Shown: positions 16,866 through 25,950, numbered from the stretch's first letter. The stretch is 32,752 nucleotides of DNA from CAYPPG01 sp964412555 (GCA_964412555.1 CAYPPG010000079.1:1-32752); one strand, 5' to 3'. Notes: generated from the letters alone by a model not told the origin. Translations and numbers: made by a program.

Positions 16866-16900
16866 AATTTAATTTAACGTTATGACAGGGAGGTCATACC

Positions 16901-19900
16901 ATGACAGTTCGTTCTCTCTTTGTTGGGTTGTCGGGTCTCAATGCGATGGGACACGATATCGATGTGATCAGCAATAATATTGCAAACGTCAATACGGTCG
17001 GATTCCGGGCGGGACGCGCGGCATTCGATGATATCTTCTATCAAACTCTTTTTTCCGGAGTCGGCGCGACGGAAAATCGGGGCGGAATCAATCCACGGCA
17101 AGTCGGCACCGGTGTCCGCTTGGCAAGTGTTGATACGATTTTTACACAAGGCAGCGGACAAACGACCGGTCGTTTGATGGATATGGGGATTGAAGGGGAT
17201 GGATTCTTTGCCCTTGTCGATGAAGCCAATCAAAAATATTTAACCCGGGCGGGAAATTTTTCACTCGATGACGATGGTTTTATCGTCGATCCCGGAACCG
17301 GTTATCGCTTGATGGGTCTCACAGCCAGTGAAGACGGAGTGATTCAGGATACGGAAGCGCCCTCCGCGCTGCAAATCGATTTTTCACGAAGCGCGCCCGC
17401 GAAAGCGACCGAAAATGTGATCGCCTCCGGAAATTTCGATGCAAGAATCGGCAGTCCAAACAGCGATGTCGAAGTGTCACTGGCACAAAAAACGACGAAT
17501 CTTTTAGGATTGTTCAATGAAAGCGGAACACCCTTAGGCATGATCAACGGTGATGTCGTTCAATTTGAAACGGGATTTATGTCATTGTCTGATCCTCCGG
17601 ATGACTATGACGGACCAATTGATCTCTCAAAAGTCGATGTTGGAAAAGGGGAAGGTGTTCTGATGACCATTACTTCGACGACAACAGTCGAACAGTTGCA
17701 GAATGCCTTCAATCAATTTTTCTCCGGAGCCGTGAGTCAAGAAAGCCCCAGCGAAACCAGCGGGATCGAGGTCAACTTTGATAACTCTAGTGGAGAATTC
17801 CAAATCGCCAACACCGGTTTCAATACTCTCGACGGAATCCGGATTGGTTTGGCCCCTCGAGGAGAATCCAGCGAACCCCCTTCCGAAGCCAATCGTCAAA
17901 TCGGTAATATATTTATCAATAAGGGAGACCCGGATTTTACCCGAACGTTGAATTTAGGTGCGGATGAGGTAATCCGAACGGAGACAATGCGCCGGGCCGA
18001 TTCGACTTCCTCCATCGATGTATTCGATTCGTTGGGCAATGCGCATACTGTCAGTACCGGTCTAGCCATCGATACTCAATTGCCGGCCGCTTCGTCAGAA
18101 ACTACGATCGACCAATTAAAGGACAGTCAGGGACGATTGATGATTCCTGGAGGGGTTATTCCTCCCAAAGCGGAATTCAGCGAACCGGTTCTGGACGCAG
18201 CCACCAATACAGCCGTTTTTACTGCGACTCAAGTCAGCAACATTGTCGCGACGCAAGGAGTTTACTCGTTCGAAGACGGCAGCGGCAATCTGGTGTCCAT
18301 TCGTTTAACCGATGGGGCGATTTCCTTCAACGGGGATGACTTTGTTTCTCCCATTCTAAGCGACGGAACAATCGATCAGGAATTCGTCGATAACGGTATC
18401 GATATCACGGGCGATTCCATGCTGAATATTCCCAATTCTTCCAATCAGGGCGGTGGATTGTTAGGCGATGAAGGTCTCTCCGAATCCACGACAATGGAAG
18501 ATATTCGCCGAAATGTCGAAAACCGAATCAATGCCTCTGTCCAACAAATCGTCTCTCATATCGGGGATATCGATCCGACAACGGTGATTCGGCTCAACGT
18601 GCCCGCCGGTGGCTTTACAGCCCCGACCGAATTTCCTACCAAACCGATTACTGTGGATTTAACGGATGACGGTAGTTTGTCGATCCAATCCAACTTCGGC
18701 AATTTGGGAAGCGTCGCATCCACGAATCAGACTTATTTGGATAACATTTCCGATTCCCGAGGCCGGGGCGGTGATGGAGCATGGGCTTCCGATGAGGAAC
18801 TCGGTTTGGTAATGGATCTCGCTGCCAAAACCCGCTCCGTCCGCGTCAGTACAGTCGATCCGGGGGATTTGCCGGATGCAACCGATGATTTTGCCGATGG
18901 ACGTGTCGATGACAATTACAATGATGGAGGAGGAATAACCGGCTTTGTCGAATCGGTCGATCCATTCGGGGATATTAACGATGTGTTTCAAATCGGAAAC
19001 ACTGATTACTCCGTACTCGACACCGACGGCGATTTTGTGATCGGAGATCCGACAACTTTGGCAGGGATTCAAGACTCCGGCGTGCATTTGGTCGCATTGA
19101 GTTCCGGCAAATATAGCGAAAGTGACTCTCTCGACACCGCCAACTTTTCAGAATATCAAGCATTCGCTCCCGAAGCGACCGCTCTTCGGGCCTTATTCAA
19201 TCAACGCGGCTATGGCATTGCGGAGAACTTCGATAATACCACAGGAATGGACCGAAGCAGCGGCGTGCCAATCGGCATCGTTGCCAATGCCACGGATCCG
19301 CTTGCCTTTGAAACCAATACCTTCCATCGCGACGGCCAGAACCGCAATATCGTCAACTACCAAGTCACGGTCCCGAACGATTATCGCACGATTCCCAATA
19401 AAACGACGGGTGAATTGTATTTTGATTCCCAAGGCCGTTTTCAGAGCTATGGGAACGAAGATCAATCGCCGACAATCTCCTTCGATCCCGACAATAACGA
19501 TCCGTTGCAGGGCGGTGTTTCTACCGTACAGTTCGATATGGACCTCAGCAATATCTCCTTCTACAGCGCATCCGGCACCGCTCAATTGCAAAATCAGGAT
19601 GGGCGTCCGATGGGAACGCTGGATAATGTCAATGTCACCAATCAGGGAGAAATTCTTGGCATTTTCACCAACGGCGACACCCATTACCTCGGACAAATTC
19701 TTCTCGGCACGGTTACAAATGAAGGCGGATTGCTGCAAACCGGTTCCACACTGTTTACAAAAGGCCCTAATTCGGGCGATATCGAATTGAAGGAGGCGAG
19801 TACCAGCGGACTTGGGGTAATCCGATCCGGCCAACTCGAACTTTCGAATGTCGATTTGGCACGAGAATTTACAAGGTTGATCGTTGCCCAACGGGCTTAT

Positions 19901-19969
19901 CAAGCGAACTCCCGTGTCATCACCACCAGCGATCAAATCCTGACAGAAGTCGTCAGCTTGAAACGATAA
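16901..19969 (+). CDS. flgE: Flagellar hook protein FlgE (unusually long)
   Basis: A 1022-aa protein with a strong ribosome site (GGGAGG about 7 nt before the ATG). The N-terminus contains the D0 rod/hook signature L-S-G-L-N-A-M-G ... I-S-N-N-I-A-N-V-N-T-V-G-F-R (about 9-37). The C-terminus has the matching helix N-V-D-L-A-R-E-F-T-R-L-I-V-A-Q-R-A-Y-Q-A-N-S-R (about 981-1003), the pair that forms the hook core. The roughly 900 residues in between are far more than the 300-350 in typical 400-500-aa FlgE. They are acidic, Gly/Asp/Asn/Ser-rich and probably form extra surface-exposed domains (D2/D3 expansions). FlgE polymerises into the hook under the FlgD cap, with length set by FliK, and all three genes are in this operon. 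No frameshift is evident, so the length appears genuine. Confidence 0.93.
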   Translation: MTVRSLFVGLSGLNAMGHDIDVISNNIANVNTVGFRAGRAAFDDIFYQTLFSGVGATENRGGINPRQVGTGVRLASVDTIFTQGSGQTTGRLMDMGIEGDGFFALVDEANQKYLTRAGNFSLDDDGFIVDPGTGYRLMGLTASEDGVIQDTEAPSALQIDFSRSAPAKATENVIASGNFDARIGSPNSDVEVSLAQKTTNLLGLFNESGTPLGMINGDVVQFETGFMSLSDPPDDYDGPIDLSKVDVGKGEGVLMTITSTTTVEQLQNAFNQFFSGAVSQESPSETSGIEVNFDNSSGEFQIANTGFNTLDGIRIGLAPRGESSEPPSEANRQIGNIFINKGDPDFTRTLNLGADEVIRTETMRRADSTSSIDVFDSLGNAHTVSTGLAIDTQLPAASSETTIDQLKDSQGRLMIPGGVIPPKAEFSEPVLDAATNTAVFTATQVSNIVATQGVYSFEDGSGNLVSIRLTDGAISFNGDDFVSPILSDGTIDQEFVDNGIDITGDSMLNIPNSSNQGGGLLGDEGLSESTTMEDIRRNVENRINASVQQIVSHIGDIDPTTVIRLNVPAGGFTAPTEFPTKPITVDLTDDGSLSIQSNFGNLGSVASTNQTYLDNISDSRGRGGDGAWASDEELGLVMDLAAKTRSVRVSTVDPGDLPDATDDFADGRVDDNYNDGGGITGFVESVDPFGDINDVFQIGNTDYSVLDTDGDFVIGDPTTLAGIQDSGVHLVALSSGKYSESDSLDTANFSEYQAFAPEATALRALFNQRGYGIAENFDNTTGMDRSSGVPIGIVANATDPLAFETNTFHRDGQNRNIVNYQVTVPNDYRTIPNKTTGELYFDSQGRFQSYGNEDQSPTISFDPDNNDPLQGGVSTVQFDMDLSNISFYSASGTAQLQNQDGRPMGTLDNVNVTNQGEILGIFTNGDTHYLGQILLGTVTNEGGLLQTGSTLFTKGPNSGDIELKEASTSGLGVIRSGQLELSNVDLAREFTRLIVAQRAYQANSRVITTSDQILTEVVSLKR

Positions 19970-19973
19970 AAAT

Positions 19974-20003
19974 AGGGTGGGTTGAATAAAATGAAACCCA
20001 CCA
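19974..20003. repeat. Interspersed palindromic repeat, family A, copy 3
   Basis: AGGGTGGGTTGAAT ... ATGAAACCCACCA, 4 bp after the flgE stop codon. It is the inverse orientation of copies 1 and 2. Confidence 0.7.
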
Positions 20004-20058
20004 ATCCCAACCACGCTCTCAACCCATGATTCCAACTCCATAGAAAGGCCGGAGGCTC

Positions 20059-20220
20059 CACCCCCTCCGGCCCCCCTCTTTCCCCGGGTGCCAAGGGCAA
20101 TGCGCCTCCCCACCCCAAAGGGGTGAAATAGGAAAGCTTCACCCCCTCCGGCCCCCCTATTTCCTCGGGTGCCAAGGGCAATGCGACTCCCCACCCCAAA
20201 GGGGTGAAATAGGAAAGCCA
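20059..20220. repeat. Two tandem copies of an 81-bp repeat
   Basis: Copies at 20059-20139 and 20140-20220 differ at only a few positions. Each contains CACCCCCTCCGGCCCCCC, the core GGGTGCCAAGGGCAATGCG, and CCACCCCAAAGGGGTG with a CCCC/GGGG hairpin. It has no coding potential that resembles a known protein. It is part of the 513-bp repeat island 19970-20482 between flgE and the NACHT-FGE pseudogene. Confidence 0.85.
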
Positions 20221-20353
20221 GTGGGCAACGCCCCTGGAGAATTACGATTAATTATATTTATCACCCTGAAGGGGTGGCAGAAAGTTTTTCTGCCACCCCT
20301 TCAGGGTGGGATTGAACAAATATTCATCATTCCAGGGGCGATGCCCGCTGGCT
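20216..20353. repeat. Nested compound palindrome (MITE/REP-like element)
   Basis: Outer arms at 20216-20238 and 20331-20353 are inverted repeats matching at 21 of 23 positions. Inside them, 20262-20283 and 20287-20308 form a perfect 22-bp hairpin with a 3-nt loop. A related half-element recurs at about 27781-27826. The perfect hairpin could also stop transcription at the end of the flagellar operon, but no T-run follows it. Confidence 0.8.
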
Positions 20354-20419
20354 ATCATCTTATACCCCGTTGGGGTAGGGGGATTCTTTCTGGAAGTCTC
20401 ATTCATAGTATTTCCTCTA

Positions 20420-20473
20420 TTTTTAAAATTCCCGCGAGCTTCGCTTCGCTCAGCAAGGGTAAAAGAATACAAG
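20420..20473 (+). repeat. CGCGAGCT...CAGCAAGGG repeat, copy 1
   Basis: TTTTTAAAATTCCCGCGAGC followed by a GC-rich dyad, CAGCAAGGG and an A-rich tail. The right-hand window end (about 32686-32743) carries a related copy in the same orientation. It lies 10 bp beyond the 3' end of the DGR-variable pseudogene. Confidence 0.6.
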
Positions 20474-20500
20474 TTCCAAGGGTTAAGTCCGGGAAAGCGC

Positions 20501-20608
20501 TACACGAAATCCAATGTGGAAGTCCAGGAGGCCTGCATCGCTCCCGTCGCGGAACGCAGAACGGCAGTACCTGGCCTCAGCGTGCCAGGAACCGCCCCGG
20601 AACACCCG
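20501..20608 (-). repeat. DGR variable region (VR)-like sequence in the FGE domain
   Basis: The 108 nt encoding R-V-F-R-G-G-S-W ... G-F-R-V aligns codon for codon, without gaps, with the template repeat at 31150-31257. TR Asn codons correspond here to Ser, His, Ala, Glu, Tyr, Phe, Asp, Gly, Leu and Ile. By hand count 24 of 34 TR adenines differ, against 17 of 74 non-adenines. This position at the C-terminus of a C-type-lectin-like fold is where DGRs diversify proteins. Confidence 0.85.
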
Positions 20609-22418
20609 GGACGCACCATATTCATACGATGGTATTATCTGTTCTTCCTTTGAATAATCTCCAAATTTATCCTCGCACCATTCAAGAACATTCCCACACA
20701 TATCGTACAATCCCCACTCATTCGGTTTCAATTTCCCAACTTCATGAGTTTGAATGCCAACATTCGCACGAAACCATGCATAATCCCAAATTTCCTCATA
20801 ATCAGGATCATCCCCCCAATAAAAACGTGTGGTTGTACCGGAACGGCAGGCATATTCCCATTCCGCTTTGGTTAGCAGCCGGAATTTTTGATTCTGCATT
20901 GTATTCAATTTTGATATAAATTCTTGACAATCATCCCAGGAAACCATCTCAACCGGATGATTTGGATTTACCTTAAATTCAGAAAGGTTCTCTCCCATGA
21001 CTGCTTCCCATTGCGCCTGAGTCACCGGATATTTACCCAAGTAAAAATCTTGGCTGATTGTAACTCGGTGTTGTGGTTCTTCATCATCAAATCGGCCTTC
21101 CCATCATAAAAGAGCCTTTTGGAATCAACACAAATTCCATTTCCAACGGCTTTGAATGGGTTGACGTTTGTGGAAGTTCAATTTTGAGTGTTTCAACATT
21201 GGGTGATCTATCGGATACTAATTGTGGAGGCAGGTTGTTGGGTACAGATGACTTGTACGAATCCTCAAATTCCCATGGCTCAGAGAATAATCCTTCCAAT
21301 AATTGATACCGGACATCCTTCGACACATAGCATCCCGCATTCATGCAATCGACCAACCATTTCGATCCTTTGAGATATTGGTTTTCTTCCGAAATTGGAT
21401 TTTCCCCCGCATTTCTTTGAGATAATATTCTGCATCGGCAAGCAATCCCGCTGTGAGAATAAATACCTCCCGCCATGCATCATTCAGGAAATATTGATCC
21501 ACCAGTTCCTGGATCGTTCCTTTCCCTTGGTTCTCTTCGAGATATTTCGCCGTGAAATATTCCTGGAAACTTTTATGAGAAAAGGAGTAAATATGTTTCG
21601 CCCTCTCCACCAGCAATCCGTGATGCGCCTCGATGGCTTTGAGAACCGCTTCACTATCGACTCGCAAAGAGGCTTCGTTGGTTTCCAAAAAGTTTTTCAG
21701 ATACTCACCGATATAGTTTTCAAGGACATTTTGCGGAAGAAAATATTGATTTTGTTCATACGTTTTCGCAGCGATATGACTCAGCAAACTGATTTTTCTA
21801 TCCGGCGTAAGTGATTTGTATACTTCCTGACGTTTGATCCTTCTTGTCGTATCCCATTTTTTGATCAGCGCATCGACGGCTTCGCGGTATAAGGAAGAAT
21901 AATTCGGTGGGAAATCCAACAATTCATCATAAGCAATACAAAGCATCGTCAATAAAAGTGGGATATTGGCAATTTCTTTGATGGATTCGTTTTTCCTCAA
22001 TTTTTCCCAGCATTCCTTGGCGGTCTTACTATCCTCCATGAACCATTTTTGGATAAAAGTATGAATCTGATCGTCATTGAAATCGGCGACCTCGACATCG
22101 GTAAAATGTTCGAGTGTGTATTTCCAGGCCGCAACCCGGCAGCTGAGAATAAAGTGATTCTTGTTGTACTTATTCGTAAAGTCGGTAATTTCTTGCAGCG
22201 CAGTATCTTCTTCCCGCGTGACTTCATCGAATCCATCCAATAAAAGAAGGCATTTCCCTTTTGTTAAAATATGCTCAACGAATGGTAAGGCATCGGGAAA
22301 CCCACAAATATCGAATTCCTGTACGATGAATTCAATCAAAGGTATATTGGCATCGTTCCATGCTTTCAAACCAATAAAGATCGGGAGTAGATTTTCGTTC
22401 AGCTCTTCGTCGATTGCC

Positions 22419-22438
22419 TGCATTGCATTGCATTGCAA
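22419..22438. repeat. Pentanucleotide tandem repeat (TGCAT)n at a frameshift
   Basis: Three full TGCAT units and one TGCAA unit, inside the NACHT coding sequence just after Walker A (minus strand ATGCA units). Homology suggests one unit at this place would read ...W-I-A-M-Q-A-I-D in frame; the two extra units (10 bp) shift it. Gain of one unit or loss of two would restore the frame at this site, the behaviour expected of a slippage-prone contingency tract. Confidence 0.7.
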
Positions 22439-22953
22439 TCCATTTCAAGAAAGTCGATTTCCCCGCTCCGGGTTTGCCAAGAACGATTAATTTAGGATAA
22501 GAATTGACGACTTCGATGCCGCGTTTCGTTTCTCTCCGCACACCGAAACCATGCTGGTCTTTTCCATACACGTTCTCAAGATCGTCGATGTCAACACGTT
22601 GCAAGGCGCTGATTTTTTCAAATATATTGATGTTGACATAAATTCCCTTTAACGGAACCGGCTTCGGCATCCCCAATATCTTCATCGAGTTGTAATTCAA
22701 TTGAAGATTATTCGTATATCGAGCCGCCGCCCACCCAAAGGGATCATATTTTTTGTTAATGTAGATTCCCCATTTTTCCAGCGATTTCAAACTACTAATC
22801 CCCTCTTGAAAAATCGCTTTGATCCCCTCGCTGACAACCAATGTTTCCATATCGCTCATAAGTAAGACACCCCATCCATCGATACAATGAAAGATGGATT
22901 AAGAATAAAGGAGTTCGGGTAGAATTTCAATGTTCACCCTCTTTTTCGAATTA

Positions 22954-22990
22954 GCAAGGGTGGGATTCGCTTTGCTCATCCCACCCCAAC
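22954..22990. repeat. Palindromic repeat AGCAAGGGTGGGAT...ATCCACCCC
   Basis: An imperfect inverted repeat with a GCTTTGCTC loop. It begins with the same AGCAAGGG word as the repeat at 20420-20473. It lies in the gap between the NACHT-FGE pseudogene and hsp20. Confidence 0.45.
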
Positions 22991-23051
22991 CCCCCACCCC
23001 GTTGCGATTTTCCCTAAGACCGCTACAATTTTAAGAATTGCACCTACAAAC

Positions 23052-23084
23052 GTAGGGTGGGTTGAATGCCAATGAAACCCACCA
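23052..23084. repeat. Interspersed palindromic repeat, family A, copy 4
   Basis: GTAGGGTGGGTTGAATG followed by CAATGAAACCCACCA, in the leader region 28 bp before hsp20. It is the most complete of the four copies. Confidence 0.75.
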
Positions 23085-23111
23085 TATCGAACTGGAGAAG
23101 GAGTTGGTTTC

Positions 23112-23522
23112 ATGGTGCGTAGACTGCGCAAAACACGGGAAACGTTGGTTGTTTCGGAAGACTGCCAAGGACAGAGCAAAACGGTATTCGAGTTTAACTA
23201 TCATCAACCGCCGGGAACCCGAACGGCATGGACTCCGAATATGGATATTCTAGAGACGGAAGAGGACCTGATCATATTGATCGAAGCCGCCGGGTTGGAC
23301 AAAAATTCCATTCATCTCCAAGCGGTCGATAATCGCTTGATCCTCACCGGGGAGCGCACAAAGAAAAAATATTCCGGCTGTGTCCGGTATCACCAATTGG
23401 AAATACAGTATATGCCGTTCGAGAAAAGTATAATTCTTCCCGGCACCGTCGATGTGGCTCACGTCAACGCCGAATACGAAAATGGCATGATGGAAATCCG
23501 AATCTCGAAACGGTTTCTATAA
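23112..23522 (+). CDS. Hsp20/alpha-crystallin family small heat-shock protein
   Basis: A 136-aa protein. The alpha-crystallin domain is recognisable from W-T-P-N-M-D-I-L-E-T-E-E-D-L (about 40-53) through I-E-A-A-G-L-D-K-N-S-I to L-I-L-T-G-E-R, an F-E-K-S-I-I-L-P segment and A-E-Y-E-N-G-M-M-E-I-R-I. Small heat-shock proteins form oligomers that hold unfolding proteins for refolding by ATP-dependent chaperones. AAGGAG lies 8 nt before the ATG. It is followed after 15 nt by lon on the same strand, so the two probably form a proteostasis operon. No CIRCE element or clear heat-shock promoter was seen upstream. Confidence 0.9.
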   Translation: MVRRLRKTRETLVVSEDCQGQSKTVFEFNYHQPPGTRTAWTPNMDILETEEDLIILIEAAGLDKNSIHLQAVDNRLILTGERTKKKYSGCVRYHQLEIQYMPFEKSIILPGTVDVAHVNAEYENGMMEIRISKRFL

Positions 23523-23537
23523 AGGGAAGGTAAACCA

Positions 23538-25934
23538 ATGAATGATATAATCAAAGAACGACACGAAGAAATTGAAGTGCCGCAATGGCTGCCGGTGGTG
23601 CCGTTGAACAATTCGGTTTTGTTCCCCGGAGCCACTGTCCCCATTGCTGTCAATAATGAAGAAACCGTCAAGGCTGTGGAAACGGCCATCGAAGATAAAC
23701 GGATGTTCGCAGCCATCGCCGTGCAACGGGAACGCACCGAAAAAGACCGTTCTTACGATCATCTCTATACCATCGGCACCGTCGCGTTCATCTTGCGCAT
23801 GATGCGCGGCTCGGACAACGTCACCCAGCTGGTTATCCGCGGGGTGTACAAGATGCGCGTCAAGCAATTCGAAGAACGGGAGGGGATTCCCTGGGCCGAA
23901 GTCGAAGTGATCCAAGAGGATAAAGAGGACAAAGAGGCACGCAATGTCGAAGCCCTGATGCGGCAAATCACCGAAAAAGCGGAAGCGTTGATTCAGAAAT
24001 CTCCTCTTTTGCCCAAGGAATTGCAGGGCGTGCCGACTTCCTTGGAAAAACCGCTCCGTTTGGCGTATATGGTTCTGAGTTTGACCCGTTCCGAAGTCCA
24101 GAAACAACAGGAAATCTACGAAACCGCCTCGCTGGAAAAAACCCTCCGAATGGTCTTGAAAGAAGTGACCCACGAACTCGAAATCATCGACCTCGGCGGC
24201 AAAATCCAGAACGAAGTCCAAACCAAACTCAGCAAACACGAACGCGAATTCTATCTCCGCGAACAGATGCGCGCCATCCAAAAAGAATTGGGCGAAGGCG
24301 AAGGCCAGAATCCGGAAATCCAGGATCTTCGGGACCAACTGGAGCAAAAAGTCCTCCCCGAAACCGTGAAAGCGAAAGCGGAGAAAGAACTGCAACGCCT
24401 CGAAAACATCCCCTCATCCTCCCCTGAATTCCCCATGTCACGAAACTATATCGAGTGGCTGCTGGAGTTTCCCTGGATGGACGAAACGGAAGATGTCATC
24501 GATATCAAAAAAGCCCAAAAAATATTGGATGAAGACCATTACGGATTGACCAAAATCAAAGATCGAATTGTAGAATTTCTGGCCGTCCGGGAACTAAATC
24601 CGGACATCAAAGGCCCGATTCTCTGCTTCGTCGGACCTCCCGGCGTTGGCAAAACCTCGCTCGGCCAATCCATCGCCCGGGCATTGAACCGAAAATTCGT
24701 CCGCCTGGCATTGGGTGGCGTGCACGACGAGGCGGAAATTCGCGGCCACCGGCGAACCTATGTCGGAGCCTTGCCCGGCACAATTGTGCAACAAATACGC
24801 CGCGCCGGCACGATCAATCCCGTTTTCATGCTGGATGAAATCGACAAAGTCGGCCAAAGTTTTCGCGGCGATCCGTCCTCCGCTCTGTTGGAAGTTCTCG
24901 ATCCGGCACAGAACAATGCCTTCCGCGATCATTATATGGAAATGGATATCGATCTCTCCAAAGTCCTGTTTATTGCGACCGGCAATGTGCCCGATCGGAT
25001 TCAGCCTGCTTTGCGGGACCGCATGGAAGAAATCCGCCTTGCCGGCTATACGACCCAAGAAAAAGAACAAATCGCCCTGAAATACCTGATTCCGAGAGCC
25101 GTCGAAGAAAACGGTCTGAACACGGCCGATATGAGTTTCGGCAAAGGAGTCCTTCAATTCCTCATCGCAGGCTATACCCGGGAAGCCGGAGTGCGAAATC
25201 TCGAGCGCGAATTAAAGACGATCGGACGAAAAATCGCCGTACGAAAAATTCGCAACCAATGGAAAAAACGTAAAATTTCAAAAGAAATGATCCGGGAATT
25301 CCTCGGCGCCGAACGCTTCGAAGGCGAAATCGCTCGCCGTACTTCCCGTCCCGGTGTCGCGACAGGAATGGCTTGGACGTCGGTTGGCGGCGAGATATTG
25401 TTCGTCGAAGCCTTACCGATTCAGGGCAGCAAAGGTGTGATCTTGACGGGGAAATTGGGAGACGTGATGAAAGAATCGGCCCGCGCCGCCTTCTCGCTGA
25501 TCCGGGCAAGACGTGATAAATTGGGGATCCCCAGTGAGTATTTTGAAGAGAACGAAATTCACTTGCATGTCCCCGCTGGCGCCGTGCCCAAAGACGGTCC
25601 CTCCGCCGGAATCACCATGGCCACTGCTATCGCTTCCGCTGCCTCCAATATTTCCGTCCGCAAAGATGTTGCCATGACCGGCGAAATCACCCTCAGCGGA
25701 TTGGTCCTTCCCATCGGTGGAGTGAAGGAAAAAGTCTTGGCCGCCCATCGCGCCGGGATCAAAGAGGTTATCCTTCCATCCCGGAATCAAAAGGATTTGG
25801 AAGAAGTGGACAAACAAGCCCAGAAAGAATTGAAATTTTCGTTTGTCGAGAACTTGGATGAAGTCCTCGAAATCAGTTTGATGAAAAAAGAACGAAAAAA
25901 GACAGCAAAGAAGACGGCGAAAAAGAAATCCTAG
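23538..25934 (+). CDS. lon: ATP-dependent protease Lon
   Basis: A 798-aa protein of normal Lon length. The N-terminal LON substrate domain (about 17-210, starting L-P-V-V-P-L-N-N-S-V-L-F-P) is followed by a coiled segment. The AAA+ module has Walker A GPPGVGKT (366-373) and Walker B V-F-M-L-D-E-I-D (429-436). The protease domain has catalytic Ser689 in KDGPSAG and Lys732 in G-V-K-E-K, the 43-residue spacing seen in E. coli Lon. The C-terminus is very Lys-rich. It degrades misfolded and regulatory proteins in the cytoplasm. The ribosome site GGGAAGG precedes the ATG. It sits directly after hsp20, and a strong terminator follows. Confidence 0.97.
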   Translation: MNDIIKERHEEIEVPQWLPVVPLNNSVLFPGATVPIAVNNEETVKAVETAIEDKRMFAAIAVQRERTEKDRSYDHLYTIGTVAFILRMMRGSDNVTQLVIRGVYKMRVKQFEEREGIPWAEVEVIQEDKEDKEARNVEALMRQITEKAEALIQKSPLLPKELQGVPTSLEKPLRLAYMVLSLTRSEVQKQQEIYETASLEKTLRMVLKEVTHELEIIDLGGKIQNEVQTKLSKHEREFYLREQMRAIQKELGEGEGQNPEIQDLRDQLEQKVLPETVKAKAEKELQRLENIPSSSPEFPMSRNYIEWLLEFPWMDETEDVIDIKKAQKILDEDHYGLTKIKDRIVEFLAVRELNPDIKGPILCFVGPPGVGKTSLGQSIARALNRKFVRLALGGVHDEAEIRGHRRTYVGALPGTIVQQIRRAGTINPVFMLDEIDKVGQSFRGDPSSALLEVLDPAQNNAFRDHYMEMDIDLSKVLFIATGNVPDRIQPALRDRMEEIRLAGYTTQEKEQIALKYLIPRAVEENGLNTADMSFGKGVLQFLIAGYTREAGVRNLERELKTIGRKIAVRKIRNQWKKRKISKEMIREFLGAERFEGEIARRTSRPGVATGMAWTSVGGEILFVEALPIQGSKGVILTGKLGDVMKESARAAFSLIRARRDKLGIPSEYFEENEIHLHVPAGAVPKDGPSAGITMATAIASAASNISVRKDVAMTGEITLSGLVLPIGGVKEKVLAAHRAGIKEVILPSRNQKDLEEVDKQAQKELKFSFVENLDEVLEISLMKKERKKTAKKTAKKKS

Positions 25935-25950
25935 CGGAACAAAATGAGAC

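Larger units (their letters stand above)
20483..22859 (-). pseudogene. NACHT NTPase - FGE-sulfatase fusion, DGR variable protein, broken by three frameshifts
   Basis: Four minus-strand frame segments join into one protein of about 790 aa. The first (from ATG 22859) has an N-terminal domain leading to Walker A GKPGAGKST and ends at a pentanucleotide repeat (22419-22438) that shifts the frame. The second carries the NACHT core with the Walker B region L-L-L-L-D-G-F-D-E-V and helical repeats. The frame shifts again at a run of five C (21404-21408; one more base would restore it) and near 21080-21095. The last segment is an FGE-sulfatase/C-type-lectin-like domain (YPVTQAQW, LLTKAEWEYACR, WGLYDMCGNVLEWCED, F-R-G-G-S-W) whose end is the variable region. 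Removing two repeat units, adding one C and removing one base restores a single frame. NACHT proteins of this kind act as STAND sensors in immunity or signalling; here it looks decayed. Neighbouring genes are intact, which argues against general poor sequence quality. Confidence 0.85.

Noticed and set aside
19193..20194. 333-codon minus-strand open frame
   Set aside because: Runs opposite flgE and through tandem repeats; its N-terminus is repeat sequence and no family is recognisable.
23517..24395. 292-codon open frame opposite lon
   Set aside because: Antisense shadow of the lon coding sequence; low-complexity Phe/Asp/Gly content and no ribosome site.
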